From NCBI GenBank assembly GCA_019915015.1, contig JAHBBC010000020.1, positions 930,001-994,000 on the forward strand: DNA of 64,000 nucleotides, written 5' to 3'. This DNA is from Auriscalpium vulgare. Its lineage: Eukaryota > Basidiomycota > Agaricomycetes > Russulales > Auriscalpiaceae. The position numbers and the translations under genes are program-made. The notes below the pieces were generated by a model. That model searched no databases and had not been told where the DNA came from. It was given only the letters and a program-made list of their open reading frames with translations. Shown piece by piece: positions 1 to 9,259 of this stretch. Within the stretch, counting starts at the first letter, position 1; every line of letters starts with the position of its first letter.

Positions 1-406
1 GGCCGAACGACATGTTGAGCCCTCTATATGAGAGGGTACACGACTAGTGCCTGGACATGGTGTGTGACATCGAAGGGCTCACCACATATGAGGAGCTCCT
101 GATATTGGAGCGCCGCCGCGGGAGGACGGCATCGAACGTTGTCCTTGTAGAAGGTGTGGTTCACAAGGTTCCTTTATCAGTCGCCCGAGATCGCCGGTTG
201 TCAGAGCCAGTCTCGACATCGAGCAGCTGCATCGACGAGCGGAAGAGATAACTACGACTCAACTTCTTCTGTCAGCCTGGCATGAGTGATAACCGACCGC
301 AGCGAAAATTAGGATGCTGGTATAAAGATCTCGAAAGCACATGTTATACAGTTCTAGGGCATACCAATCTGAGTCTGTGGATGTCTAGGAATCAATCGCG
401 GATGTT
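1..406. other. Edge region, no gene assigned
   Basis: This stretch lies downstream of the monoacylglycerol lipase gene and runs to the window edge. An open frame of 64 codons exists at 57-251 (+), but I recognise nothing in it and see no convincing splice sites or paralogue. It may be 3' untranslated sequence or the end of a neighbouring gene that lies outside the window. Confidence 0.4.
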
Positions 407-1691
407 TCAGAGCTTGGCAGTCTGCTCTGACGAGAGGTGGGCTTCAGCCCAAGTGATGAGCTCGTCTTGGAACTTTTCCTTGACGCCGTTATTCTCGTTG
501 TGGAGCTCATGGTATCCTCCCTGCACACGATGGCGGATATGTGAAATGAATCCCGTGTGGCCGTGGAACAGTGTGGCGCATACCTCATACAGCGATAACT
601 TCTTGTCGGCTATCTGAACCTTCTCGATGAAGGCCTGTGACGCCTTTGAGGAAGTGACCTGAGGGCCGAGGTCAATGCTCATCCATACGTTTGAAAGGCG
701 TTTCATGACTGCACTTACGTGATCTTCAGTGCCGTGTATGATTAGGAGCTGATTGAGGCGTTAGCAAACGGCGCCAAGCATACAATGATACATGCTCGAC
801 TCATACCGGCAGCGGCTGAGGCCAATTCTTGTAGCCTTCGTTTAAAAGGGTTTCACCCTGCAAATGAGGCGCGTTAGCACTGTCCGAGATCCATCCTAGC
901 GGAGCTATACATACGCGGTTGAGCATATCGTTCACGGCACGCAAAGACGCCCCTTGATGAATCAAAGGGTCCACCTTGTTCTCCGCCACAATCGCTTGGT
1001 CGTGCGTTAACCACTACATTGTCGTCCACGTGAGTAAGTAACATGGACGTCATGACGCGCCTCGAACGCACCTTGGGGTCGACGCCGGCGGGGATGGTCA
1101 AGTTCGGTGTGAGCGCCGTCGCGCGACTTCCGATCCAGCGCACAAGCCCTAACGGAGGATCAGAGAGGCGGAGCAGCGGGCTTGAGCCTATGACGCCCGC
1201 AAGAGACGAGACCAGCTCCTTGGAAGGCGGCTCCGAGGAGCGCGTCACGAAGGACAGAGCGATGCCTCCGCCCTACACCCAAGGTCAACGAAGCACACGC
1301 AGGAACGAAGGGTGTGCCATACCATGGAGTGGCCCATGAGGAAAATGGGCAATCCGGCGTGCGTCGCCTTGACATGGCGCAGCGCCCACTCGACGTCCCC
1401 TATCTGGTCCTTGTCCCCTGTGCGACCGTACACGCTCGCGCTCTTCCCCTTCCCATCGGGCGTGACGAGCGACGTGCGCCCGAAGCCGCGTTGGTCGAAT
1501 GTGAACACGACGAAGCCACGCGCAGCCCACGTTTCGTGCGCCCAAGTGTAGCGCCCGACGTGCTCGATGAAGCCGTGTATGAACACGACGACACCGCGCG
1601 GGGCGGTCTTCGGCGCGTAGGTGCGCGTGTAGAACTTGAAGGCAGTGGAGGGGCCCTCGAGCCAAGCTTCAGTGTAAGTTTGTTCGGACAT
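407..1691 (-). CDS. Monoacylglycerol lipase (serine hydrolase, alpha/beta fold)
   Basis: Predicted to hydrolyse monoacylglycerols to glycerol and fatty acid in lipid turnover. Seven exons give about 300 residues, the usual size for the family. The start is the ATG at 1691, followed by MSEQTYTEAW. The N-terminal part has the oxyanion-hole segment VVVFIHGFIEHVGRY and the nucleophile elbow GHSM|GGG, split by a 50-nt intron (1273-1322). Later exons supply the acid residue in HGTEDHVTS and the catalytic histidine in GGYHELHNE. The last two motifs are joined only after removing short introns near 720-660 and 580-518. The stop is at 407-409. All three catalytic residues are present, so the gene looks functional. 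The exact number of small exons between 1000 and 740 is the least certain part. The family call is firm; the substrate is inferred from resemblance to fungal and animal monoglyceride lipases. Confidence 0.85.
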
Positions 1692-1926
1692 GGTGGCAGC
1701 TTGGCAAAATGGCAAGCCCTCCGAGTCGGCGAAGACGGGCGTCGGCGTCACGTGGTCGCTAGCCAACCAGCATATGAACGGTCAAAACAATGGCACCTAA
1801 AGTTAGTTTTCCCCAAAAGTTGGTTCGACTGCAACTAGAAAGTCTAAACTACACTGATGTAGGTGGAGAGCAAGGTGGACATGCCCTGGCAAAAATATGA
1901 TTTGATCATGATATCAGATTACACCG

Positions 1927-2032
1927 GCATTAATGGGGTAGTGGTAACCTGGGTCGTTGCCAAGCATCGGGGATTTCAAACCCTCGATTGCATAATGTCG
2001 ACCCGCCGGGGGTTCAATTCCCCCTTAATGCA
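1927..2032 (+). tRNA. tRNA-Gly (anticodon GCC) with a 35-nt intron
   Basis: A complete cloverleaf can be folded by hand. The acceptor stem is GCATTAA/TTAATGC (7 bp, 1927-1933 with 2025-2031) with discriminator A at 2032. The D stem GGGT/ACCT includes one G-T pair, and the D loop has GTGG. The anticodon stem is GGTCG/CGACC and the loop reads TT-GCC-A. The T arm is five G-C pairs around TTCAATT. The intron occupies 1963-1997, one base 3' of the anticodon, which is the canonical eukaryotic position. The mature tRNA would be 71 nt. The gene lies between the divergent start of the lipase gene and the 3' end of the ADP-ribose glycohydrolase gene. Confidence 0.92.
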
Positions 2033-2288
2033 ACAGTGCACAGAGTGGTGCTTTTGCCACCTGCATATCTTCGGAAATCTGTCTTCGTTTTTGTCTAATT
2101 TCCCTCCACGATGTGTGGATCTTTGTACCTACCTACTTTGTCAAAGACCCCTGTCATTCAAAGGTACAGGACTCGGGCATGCAATTCATGTCCCCTCAGG
2201 TATAAAACTCGACCACGTACACATGTATACCACAGATATAACTACTACTAGGGGGCCCATATCTTTACGGCAAGGAATGTGCAAGTGT

Positions 2289-3263
2289 TCAAGACGGCGG
2301 AAGCTGAGACACAACACCCATCCTGCTGTCGAAAACGGTCTGGAACATCTCAAACGTCTCCCTCCCATATATCGCCATCACAACCTCGTCGAAGCTGAGC
2401 TGAAATCGGGCCCCGGGCGCAGAAAGCAGGTCGAACCAGACATTCGCCACCGTGCCCACGTCGTTCTGGAAGACACCCGTGCCGAAGCTGCCCAGCACAA
2501 CGTGCCGCATGCCCTGCTGTTCAAACAGAAAGAGCAGGCGGCCCATGCGCTCGCGCATCACGCGCGTGATGTCTGCCTCGAGCGCGCGAGTCTCGTCGTC
2601 CGAGCGGGGCCGCTTCTTCTTGCGCACGTCGCCCGCGTTCACTGCCGGTACGGTGAGGACGTCGATCGCATAGGGCGGAATCCACGCGCCGGCGTCGTCG
2701 CGAAACACGGTGACGCCGGAGCTGTAGAGCATCGCGTGTGTGTAGTATCCATCGCGCGCCGCCTTGTCATTTGCGACGTAAAACGGTTTCCCTTTGGTGG
2801 ATATGAGGGAAGAGTAGAGCGCGGAAGAGCGCGCGATGCTTTCTTCCTGCGCTTGTGCGCCGCTGAGAAAGCCACCGCCGGGCTTCTTGGCGGATGCGAA
2901 ATTAAGCACGCCGACACGTGTGGGCTTTACTGGCGGGGAGGTGGCGGGATTCAGCTCTTCATAGAGAGCGCGGGCGGCGCCAAGCGTGGTCGTCTCTTGG
3001 AGTTGGAGACGAATTTTCGCAGCGGCGGGGGTCTGAGAGGTCTTCGGAGTACGCCATGCGCTCAGCAGCGAGTCGGGCGCGAAGTAGAGAGTCGATGGGA
3101 TGCGCAGGGGATATGTTAAACCGTTGTGAGTATACGAACCGGCTTCGAGGGCTGCGAGCGTGTCCTCTGCGATTTTCTGTCGCTGTGCTCGCGCGCCTGA
3201 TGTGGGGCTCCGGGGAAGACTTTGGCGGCCAGGAGTCCCGGCAACTCTGAGCGACGACGACAT
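2289..3263 (-). CDS. Microbial-type poly(ADP-ribose) glycohydrolase (macro-fold, DUF2263/TIGR02452 type)
   Basis: A single-exon gene of 324 residues starting MSSSLRVAGTP. The middle carries VGVLNFASAKKPGGG followed by FLSGAQAQEESIARSS. This is the GGG-x6-8-QEE signature of bacterial and fungal poly(ADP-ribose) glycohydrolases, where the paired glutamates act in cleaving the ribose-ribose bond. Downstream blocks typical of the family are YSSLISTKGKPFY, YTHAMLYSSGVTVFRDD and HVVLGSFGTGVFQND. A lysine/arginine-rich insert (VRKKKRPRSDDE) could serve as a nuclear localisation signal. The likely role is removal of ADP-ribose chains or related ADP-ribosyl adducts. It is divergent from the clathrin light chain gene, with 330 bp between the start codons. 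The family is clear; the physiological substrate is inferred. Confidence 0.88.
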   Translation of the reverse strand: MSSSLRVAGTPGRQSLPRSPTSGARAQRQKIAEDTLAALEAGSYTHNGLTYPLRIPSTLYFAPDSLLSAWRTPKTSQTPAAAKIRLQLQETTTLGAARALYEELNPATSPPVKPTRVGVLNFASAKKPGGGFLSGAQAQEESIARSSALYSSLISTKGKPFYVANDKAARDGYYTHAMLYSSGVTVFRDDAGAWIPPYAIDVLTVPAVNAGDVRKKKRPRSDDETRALEADITRVMRERMGRLLFLFEQQGMRHVVLGSFGTGVFQNDVGTVANVWFDLLSAPGARFQLSFDEVVMAIYGRETFEMFQTVFDSRMGVVSQLPPS

Positions 3264-3592
3264 ACTAGGAAGACCTGTGGATGATGGTCAGTATGAATGC
3301 CGCAGGGCACAACCAGAGCGCTTCGAGACACCAGAGAACTCGAAAATATGGTTCGCGAGTGCGAAAGAAATCCGTTGAAAATCACGGAAAACTCACCGTT
3401 TCCCAATTGTCTACAAGGTTGATGTCAAAGCATGCTGGGCCGAGCAGCACCGTTAGATTCCGGGAGGGAGTCATGGATAGGCGCACCGCCGCGCAGCGAG
3501 TGAACGCTCGGACACTGCCACCGGTGCTCCCACGGTGTCTTTGGGCGGCGCGGCCGCCAGCAACCCTCACGTCGCCTCCAAAATCCAAAACA

Positions 3593-4513
3593 ATGACGGA
3601 CCTCATCGACACCGACGACATTGACTTCGACCGCGCCGCCTCTGCCTTCCCCGACATCTCGCTTGAAGGCGATGGCGACCTGCCCTCCTTCCCCGCTGCC
3701 TCCGTCTCCATCCCAGCAGCCGCGCCCAGTTTCGACCTCAGCGGGCTCGACTCGCCTCCGCCCGTGCGCGAGGTGAGGATCACAGGCGAGGAGGACGAGG
3801 CGATTGAGAAGTTCGAAAACGAGTTCCCGGAGCTTGAGGTGAGTGCGCAGTGCGTTTGCAAAATGTTCATGTCTTGACGGGCGTTCCGTGATGGTTGCAG
3901 GAGCCAGCATACGCCCCGCCCTCGCAGCCCACCTTTGGTGCCCTCCCGCCATTTGCACCCCGCCCGCAGCAGTCGGCGCTGTCGTCGACGCCCATCCTGA
4001 ATCAGCCCATTGAGGAGGAGGAGCCCGAAGTCATCCGGTGCGCACCAGTTTGACATACCCTGCGCGTTGTACTTACGGAGCGACGAAACGTCAGGGAATG
4101 GCGCTCACGCCAGGCAGAGGAGATCCGTTCGCGCGACGAGGCGTCCAAAGCCAAACGCCAGGAGACCATTTCCAAGGCTGAGGGAGCGATCGACAAATTC
4201 TATGAGGAGTACGGTGCAAAGAAGGAGCGTCAGATCCGCGAGAACAAGTGCGTCTTCGTCGCACCTTCTCGCACCGTCTTACTGACTGACACGGCGCAGA
4301 GATGAAGAGCAAGCATACACGACGAAGCTGACCGACGCGCTCTCGCACGGCACGACGTGGGACCGCATCCTGGATCTTGTCGAGCTCCAGAATTCGCAGA
4401 GCAAGACGCTTGCCCGTGCGGGCCCCGGCACGACAGAGCTTGCGCGCTACCGGGAGGTGCTCGTGCGCCTCCGCCGGGAGGGGACAAGCGCGCCCGGTGC
4501 GGCTGGGTACTAG
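3593..4513 (+). CDS. CLC1: Clathrin light chain
   Basis: Four exons (3593-3838, 3901-4037, 4095-4247, 4300-4513) give exactly 750 nt and 249 residues, close to fungal clathrin light chains. All introns are 52-62 nt with GT-AG ends and keep the frame. The N-terminus is acidic and Pro/Ser-rich (MTDLIDTDDIDFDRAAS). Next comes EDEAIEKFENEFPELE, then the central heavy-chain-binding helix EWRSRQAEEIRSRDEASKAK and IDKFYEEYGAKKERQIREN. The C-terminus has WDRILDLVELQNSQSKTLAR and ends in LRREGTSAPGAAGY. The protein coats endocytic and Golgi vesicles by binding the clathrin heavy chain along its central coiled coil. No unusual features are seen. Confidence 0.93.
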
Positions 4514-6022
4514 ATAACGTCGGGCAACGCCCAGGCTTCGGTGTCCTGAATATACTTATTCTTCCCCTCTTTTCTCTTTCTTTGCCATCGTCGTGAGCTC
4601 TGTCGTGGCAAGAATCCTATCCTAAGTATCCAGGCAGCTCCGGGTCGGACGTCCGAGCCGTGCTGCCCTTTCCCTTTCCCTTGGCAAATATGTTCCGCAA
4701 CGCCTCGCTTGCAAAATCTCGCCGAGATTTTCCATCACGAGCTTTAGGAAGGTGAGCGTGGTATCCCCTGTGCGCATCAAGTCGCTAACCCTCCACCAGC
4801 CCACATTCTAAGACGTACTGCTGCTGCGCAGCAGTCAAGCAACGACGCACGAGGGTTAAGGCGCTTCCGACTGCGCATAAGTTCAGGCAATTTGTTTGCC
4901 ATCCCAGAGTAGTTGCCTGGTCGTGTGCCCTCCACTTGTCGTGCATTTTGAGAGTCACTTTGTTCTATCCACCGCCGCTCACACACCGATGGACAAGGTG
5001 TGCTCTTATCGCACGTATGCGATATGTAATACTAATTCTTGCGATAGCTCTTTTTAGCCTGCAACTTGACATGGACATGTCAGTGTTGCTGCGCAGCTGG
5101 CCACGCGTACAGCGACGTCCTCCGCAGTATCTCTGGGAGGAAACCCGTCCGTCTTGTCCGTCAATTTAGGAATCTTCCTTGCTGGCGTCTGCGCGGAGAC
5201 GGGCTTCTCAGGTGAGGCATCGATGTTCGACACTTGTTCCGCAATTGATCGCGCTGCCTATCACGCCGATGCCCTACCCTGCATGCCAGCGCTCCTAAAG
5301 CGAAGAACAGTCCCTATGTCGTTACTGCGCAGACGCCCCGCGTTCGACGGTAGTACGTTTGTGTCCTGCTTGGTCTCTGCATGTGCGATTGCGCGATCCT
5401 TCCAGCTCCCTTTCGCACAATACGGCCAGCTCCATTTTGTATCCAGATAGAAGATCTACCAATTCACCAAGTCTCGGGCCTGGGCCACCAGCATCGAGCT
5501 TTCTCGATTTGTAAGGCTGATAGGAGCGCTTGCGCTAATCACAGCGCCTCGTGCACGCCATGTTGTGCATGCAGAACAATTGCAATTACCGGTCGGGGCG
5601 CGTCCAATTACTTCCACAATTCCCGCTCAGCGACAAGCCCCGCGCGCGATCTCAGATACGTTGCTCGGCCGTCGGATTCTTAGCAGCGAGGCAGCTCGAC
5701 GGCGGGAAACAAAGAGCATACGACTGCTCTCCAGGGTGATTCACGTGACCGCAGCCGAGCGACACGCTGCAGTCGCGCGGCCTTTTACCTACACCCTCGA
5801 ACGCGATGGGAATCGGACGGTAGGACCCCTCTCGTGGAAACCACGACGCTCCTGCGCGTGGTGGTTCTGTGCAAGACCCTCACCCAACGCGTCCTCCCTT
5901 CGCTGCCATGTTCTTCCTTGACTACTCGCCAAGACGAGACCTTTGCTTTCTACGTACGGTGAAGCATCTGGAAGGAGGCTGGCGAGGGTGCAGTGCGTCC
6001 TCAATATTTTGCGCTCGATTCG
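4514..6022. other. Intergenic region with short CTGCGCAG palindromes
   Basis: No gene is supported on either strand over 1.5 kb; open frames are short and unlike known proteins. A perfect 14-bp palindrome CTGCTGCGCAGCAG lies near 4820. Further CTGCGCAG-type octamers occur near 5090 and 5325. The last part must contain the promoter of the first BTB gene. Confidence 0.5.
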
Positions 6023-6030
6023 CATATAAG
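6023..6030 (+). promoter_or_regulatory. TATA-like box of first BTB gene
   Basis: CATATAAG lies about 100 bp upstream of the ATG at 6126, a usual distance for a basidiomycete core promoter with a short leader. A similar box precedes the second BTB paralogue. Confidence 0.45.
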
Positions 6031-6125
6031 CACGCGATAAGAACTAACGTCGGCTTCATCACCGTTCTTCGTCCTCGCCCTCGTCCCATTCGCCTCAGGT
6101 CACACACGATCGTCGATAGATCAAC

Positions 6126-7139
6126 ATGTCTCCGATGAAGCTGGTGACCCCAAGAAAGCCAGATCCGCATAACCCTTACTACATACACAGCGCCGACACT
6201 GTATTCAGGGTGAGTGCGCTCGTCTCCGATCGCGTACCATAATTCATCTAATGGGTTACAGGTCGACGACTACTTGTTTCGGGTGCACTCATTCTTCTTC
6301 ACACGAGAGTCCGCGTATTTCAGGGAGAAGCTCTCCTACGCGCGCCCTCCGAATCAACCCGGATGCTCAGACGAGAACCCGATCGTTCTCGACGATGCGG
6401 ACTGTGCCTCGTTTGCGTGCTTCCTGTGGGTGTTCTACAACCCGTGAGTAGCATTACGCCTGCCACACGATCTACGCCTAATTACTCCAGTCGCAGCCAG
6501 CACTCGATCTACAAGGCGACGCTGGAAGAGTGGACGTCGATCCTGAAGCTCGCCAACCAGTGGCAGTTCGCCGAGGTCCGCGCGCTGGCCATTCGCGAGC
6601 TCGAGAAGCTCGTCATGCCGCCAGTGCAGAAGATCCATCTATATCAGACCTACAATATCGAGAAGGATCTCCTTATCCACGCCTTCGCTGAACTGACGAC
6701 CCGGCAAGAACCCCTCACGCTCGAGGAAGGCCTCCTCCTCGGCATGCCGACCTTCATCGACATCGTCAAGGCTCGCGAGGTGTCCCGTGGCCAGGAGATC
6801 AACGGCATGCGGAGCCCGTCGGAGGTGAACGTACACGGCCCGGACCTGCACTCGCTCCTTAAAGACGTCTTCAAGCTCACGATTGAGATCAACGGGGCGA
6901 CGGAGGGTGGCCCGTGGTCGGCGCCGATTCTTTCCAACCCGCCTGGGCGACATGGCGGATCTAAGGGCAACGGGGCAGTGAGTATTCTCCACTGTGTTGT
7001 TTCTCGTGCTGATTGTATCGAGTAGCACACTGTGCCCACCACGCCCATGGCCAATGGCGCGAACGGAGCAGGAAATGCTGGAGCGCCGAACGGCAAGGGC
7101 AAGGCCGGAGACCAATCCGACAAGACGAAGAAGAACTAA
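6126..7139 (+). CDS. BTB/POZ domain protein, paralogue 1 (288 aa)
   Basis: Four exons (6126-6209, 6262-6443, 6491-6977, 7026-7139) total 867 nt. The BTB fold reads YYIHSADTVFR|VDDYLFRVHSFFF, then ESAYFREKLSYA, NPIVLDDADCASFACFLWVF. The intron before the valine of VDDYLF and the one after FLWVFYN recur in both other paralogues. The C-terminal half is the helical extension typical of agaricomycete BTB proteins: EEWTSILKLANQWQFAEVRA, LAIRELEKLVMPPVQKI. It ends in an Asn/Gly/Lys-rich tail (NGANGAGNAGAPNGKGKA). BTB domains mediate dimerisation and often link substrates to Cullin-3, but in these expanded fungal families the role is not known. The start codon is supported by the match of its N-terminus to paralogues at 11455 and 13060. 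Confidence 0.85.
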
Positions 7140-7592
7140 AGTTCGTCCAATATGATATTCTTCGTCGTCGGCATCTCACTTACTTGGCTTCAGGATGTAC
7201 TTCTCGGGTCTATTGTCTCGGCTTGGGTTTGTACTTATATCACGCTGTACATATGCGCATCTCTCCGTGGTCCTTTTTGATGTCGAGTAGTCGCGCGTTG
7301 CTTATTGTTCTGTCATTCTGTCACTTGCATTTGTTTGTACCATTCAGTCGTCTCGGTCTTGTAATATCCTCATTATTGTGAAATATGATATCCTTGTCAT
7401 GCGTCGCAAAGAACTTACCTCGGGCTGTCTTCCAATGAACTCTAGCCTTCGCTGTAGCCGGATACTCAGCGGCGTAGAAAAGGAAAGCAATCATGCTGGT
7501 CATTACTACATCGTACAAATACTAGAAGATACATATAATAGAGGCAGTGGGTCATCTGGCAATAAGTATGTACGGCTCTTTGCTTTCGCACC

Positions 7593-9125
7593 TCAACGTT
7601 GGCCATCTAGAGAGAAAATATGATGAGTCATGATACCCAGGGCTTTCGAGGCAGCAAAACTCACAAGACGCGCTCTCATACTTGCCTGTTGACCAACACG
7701 AACCGTCAGATTACCTCCAAAGAATGTCTCGCCCAGAAGCCAACTCACCGACGCCGACAATCACATTGCCCGGATCCTGCGGCTTGTTCTCAAAGTAGTT
7801 CTGCAGGATCTTCTTGGTGCCCTCCGCGTAGCGCTGCTGCGCGTCGAGCGTCGTGCCCGAGTAATGGGGCGTCATGCCGTTGCCGCCGCCGAGCGGGTTG
7901 CGCATTGAGCGCCACGGGTGGTCCGCCGGCGCGGGCTGAACATTCCACACGTCGCCCGCGTAGCCGCGCAGCTGCCCAGACTTGACGGCCGCAGCGACGT
8001 CGTCGGCGTTACAAATGGCGCCGCGTGCGGTGTTGACGAGCCATGCGCCCTAAGGCCGGGTTCAGCGGGTGCGTGAAAGCGAGAACAGCGTACGTACCGG
8101 TTTGAAGTGCTGCAGGAGGTCCTTGTTGATGAGACCCTGGGTCCCCTCGTGGAGGGGCGCGTTGACGGTGACGACGTCGCACTGCGACACGAATTCCTGC
8201 AAGTCCCAGATTGAGCATCCGTTACTGCGAGTCCGCGTCTCCGCCACTGACCTTGAGATCCTCGACCCTCCGCGCGCCCACGGCCTTCTCCGCCTCCTCC
8301 GGCAGCGCCTTATAGTCGTAGTACAGCAGCTCCTTCGTGTTGAACGGCACGAGGCGCTGCAGCACGCGGTGGCCGATACGGCCCGCGCCGAGAGTGCCGA
8401 CGACCTTGCCCTCGAGGTCGAACGCGTTGCGCGCGATGTCGGACACCTGCCACTGGCCGCTTATGGCCTGCTCGTGCGCCGGCACGAAGTTGCGCACGAG
8501 GAGCAGGATGGACATCATCACTTGCTCGGCGACGGAGACGACATTCGAGCCGGAGACCTCGAGCACTTGGATCTTCCGATCCACGGCGGCGTTGAGGTCG
8601 ACGTGGTCGGAGCCGACGCCGGCGGTGACGCAGACCTTCAGGTTCTTGGCCTATGGATAAAATTTGTCAGGGATGCGCGGAAGAAGAGCGATGAATCGTC
8701 AATACCTTGGCCATGAGCTCCTTGGTGAGGTATCCAGGGTGGAAAGGCGTCGTGATGAGGATATCAGTCTGTGAGTACACGTCGGTCAGTCTGCAGCCGG
8801 CGAATTGAAGTGAAATGGATAATTTACGTCGGCAATGTGCTTCTGGAAGTCACTGTCTGGGCCCTCCTTGGAGCTCGTCACCTAATCGGAGAGTGGGTCA
8901 ATCTCTAAACACATTTCAAGCGGGCTGGTCGACATACAATGTACTCGTGGCCCTGGGACTCGAGGTAAGCACGAAGACCCAGCTCATTCTCAACGGTGCC
9001 AAGAAGGCGAGGCTCAGCCTTGGCTGCCTTGAAGCCGTTGTAGAGGATAGCGAGAACCTAAAAACCAACAGCAATGCAGTTAGAACTTGAATCTTTGGCG
9101 AAGGCTAGCGCAGACTTGCCTTCAT
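7593..9125 (-). CDS. FDH1: NAD-dependent formate dehydrogenase
   Basis: Oxidises formate to CO2 with reduction of NAD+. In wood-decay fungi it follows oxalate decarboxylation, and it is expected in the cytosol. About nine exons give roughly 360 residues. Diagnostic segments include [43 protein letters not shown], the Rossmann loop [39 protein letters not shown] and the catalytic-histidine block [18 protein letters not shown]. The N-terminus [18 protein letters not shown] needs a first exon of only six bases (ATGAAG, 9120-9125). This is followed by an intron with a GC donor (GCAAGT) that ends at 9058 and contains a CTAAC branch-like site. The C-terminus KYESASYGQR is spread over two small exons ending at TGA 7593-7595. 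The gene lies antisense between BTB paralogues 1 and 2 and has no obvious functional link to them. Confidence 0.92.
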
Positions 9126-9241
9126 GTTGAGGATGGGTTATTAAAGCAAAGTTAGGTAAGGGGAATTTTTGCGGAGGAGGGTATGCAGATGCAAGAAGTG
9201 GGAATGCGGGAATGATGATAGAACGAGGCGAGAACGTCGCC

Positions 9242-9249
9242 ATTTTATA
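9242..9249 (-). promoter_or_regulatory. TATA box of formate dehydrogenase
   Basis: On the minus strand the sequence reads TATAAAAT, about 120 bp upstream of the FDH start codon at 9125. Confidence 0.5.
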
Positions 9250-9259
9250 CTTCACTTGC

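Noticed and set aside
3382..4056. Minus-strand frame of 224 codons over clathrin light chain
   Set aside because: It is antisense to exons 1-2 and intron 1 of a firmly identified gene and resembles nothing.
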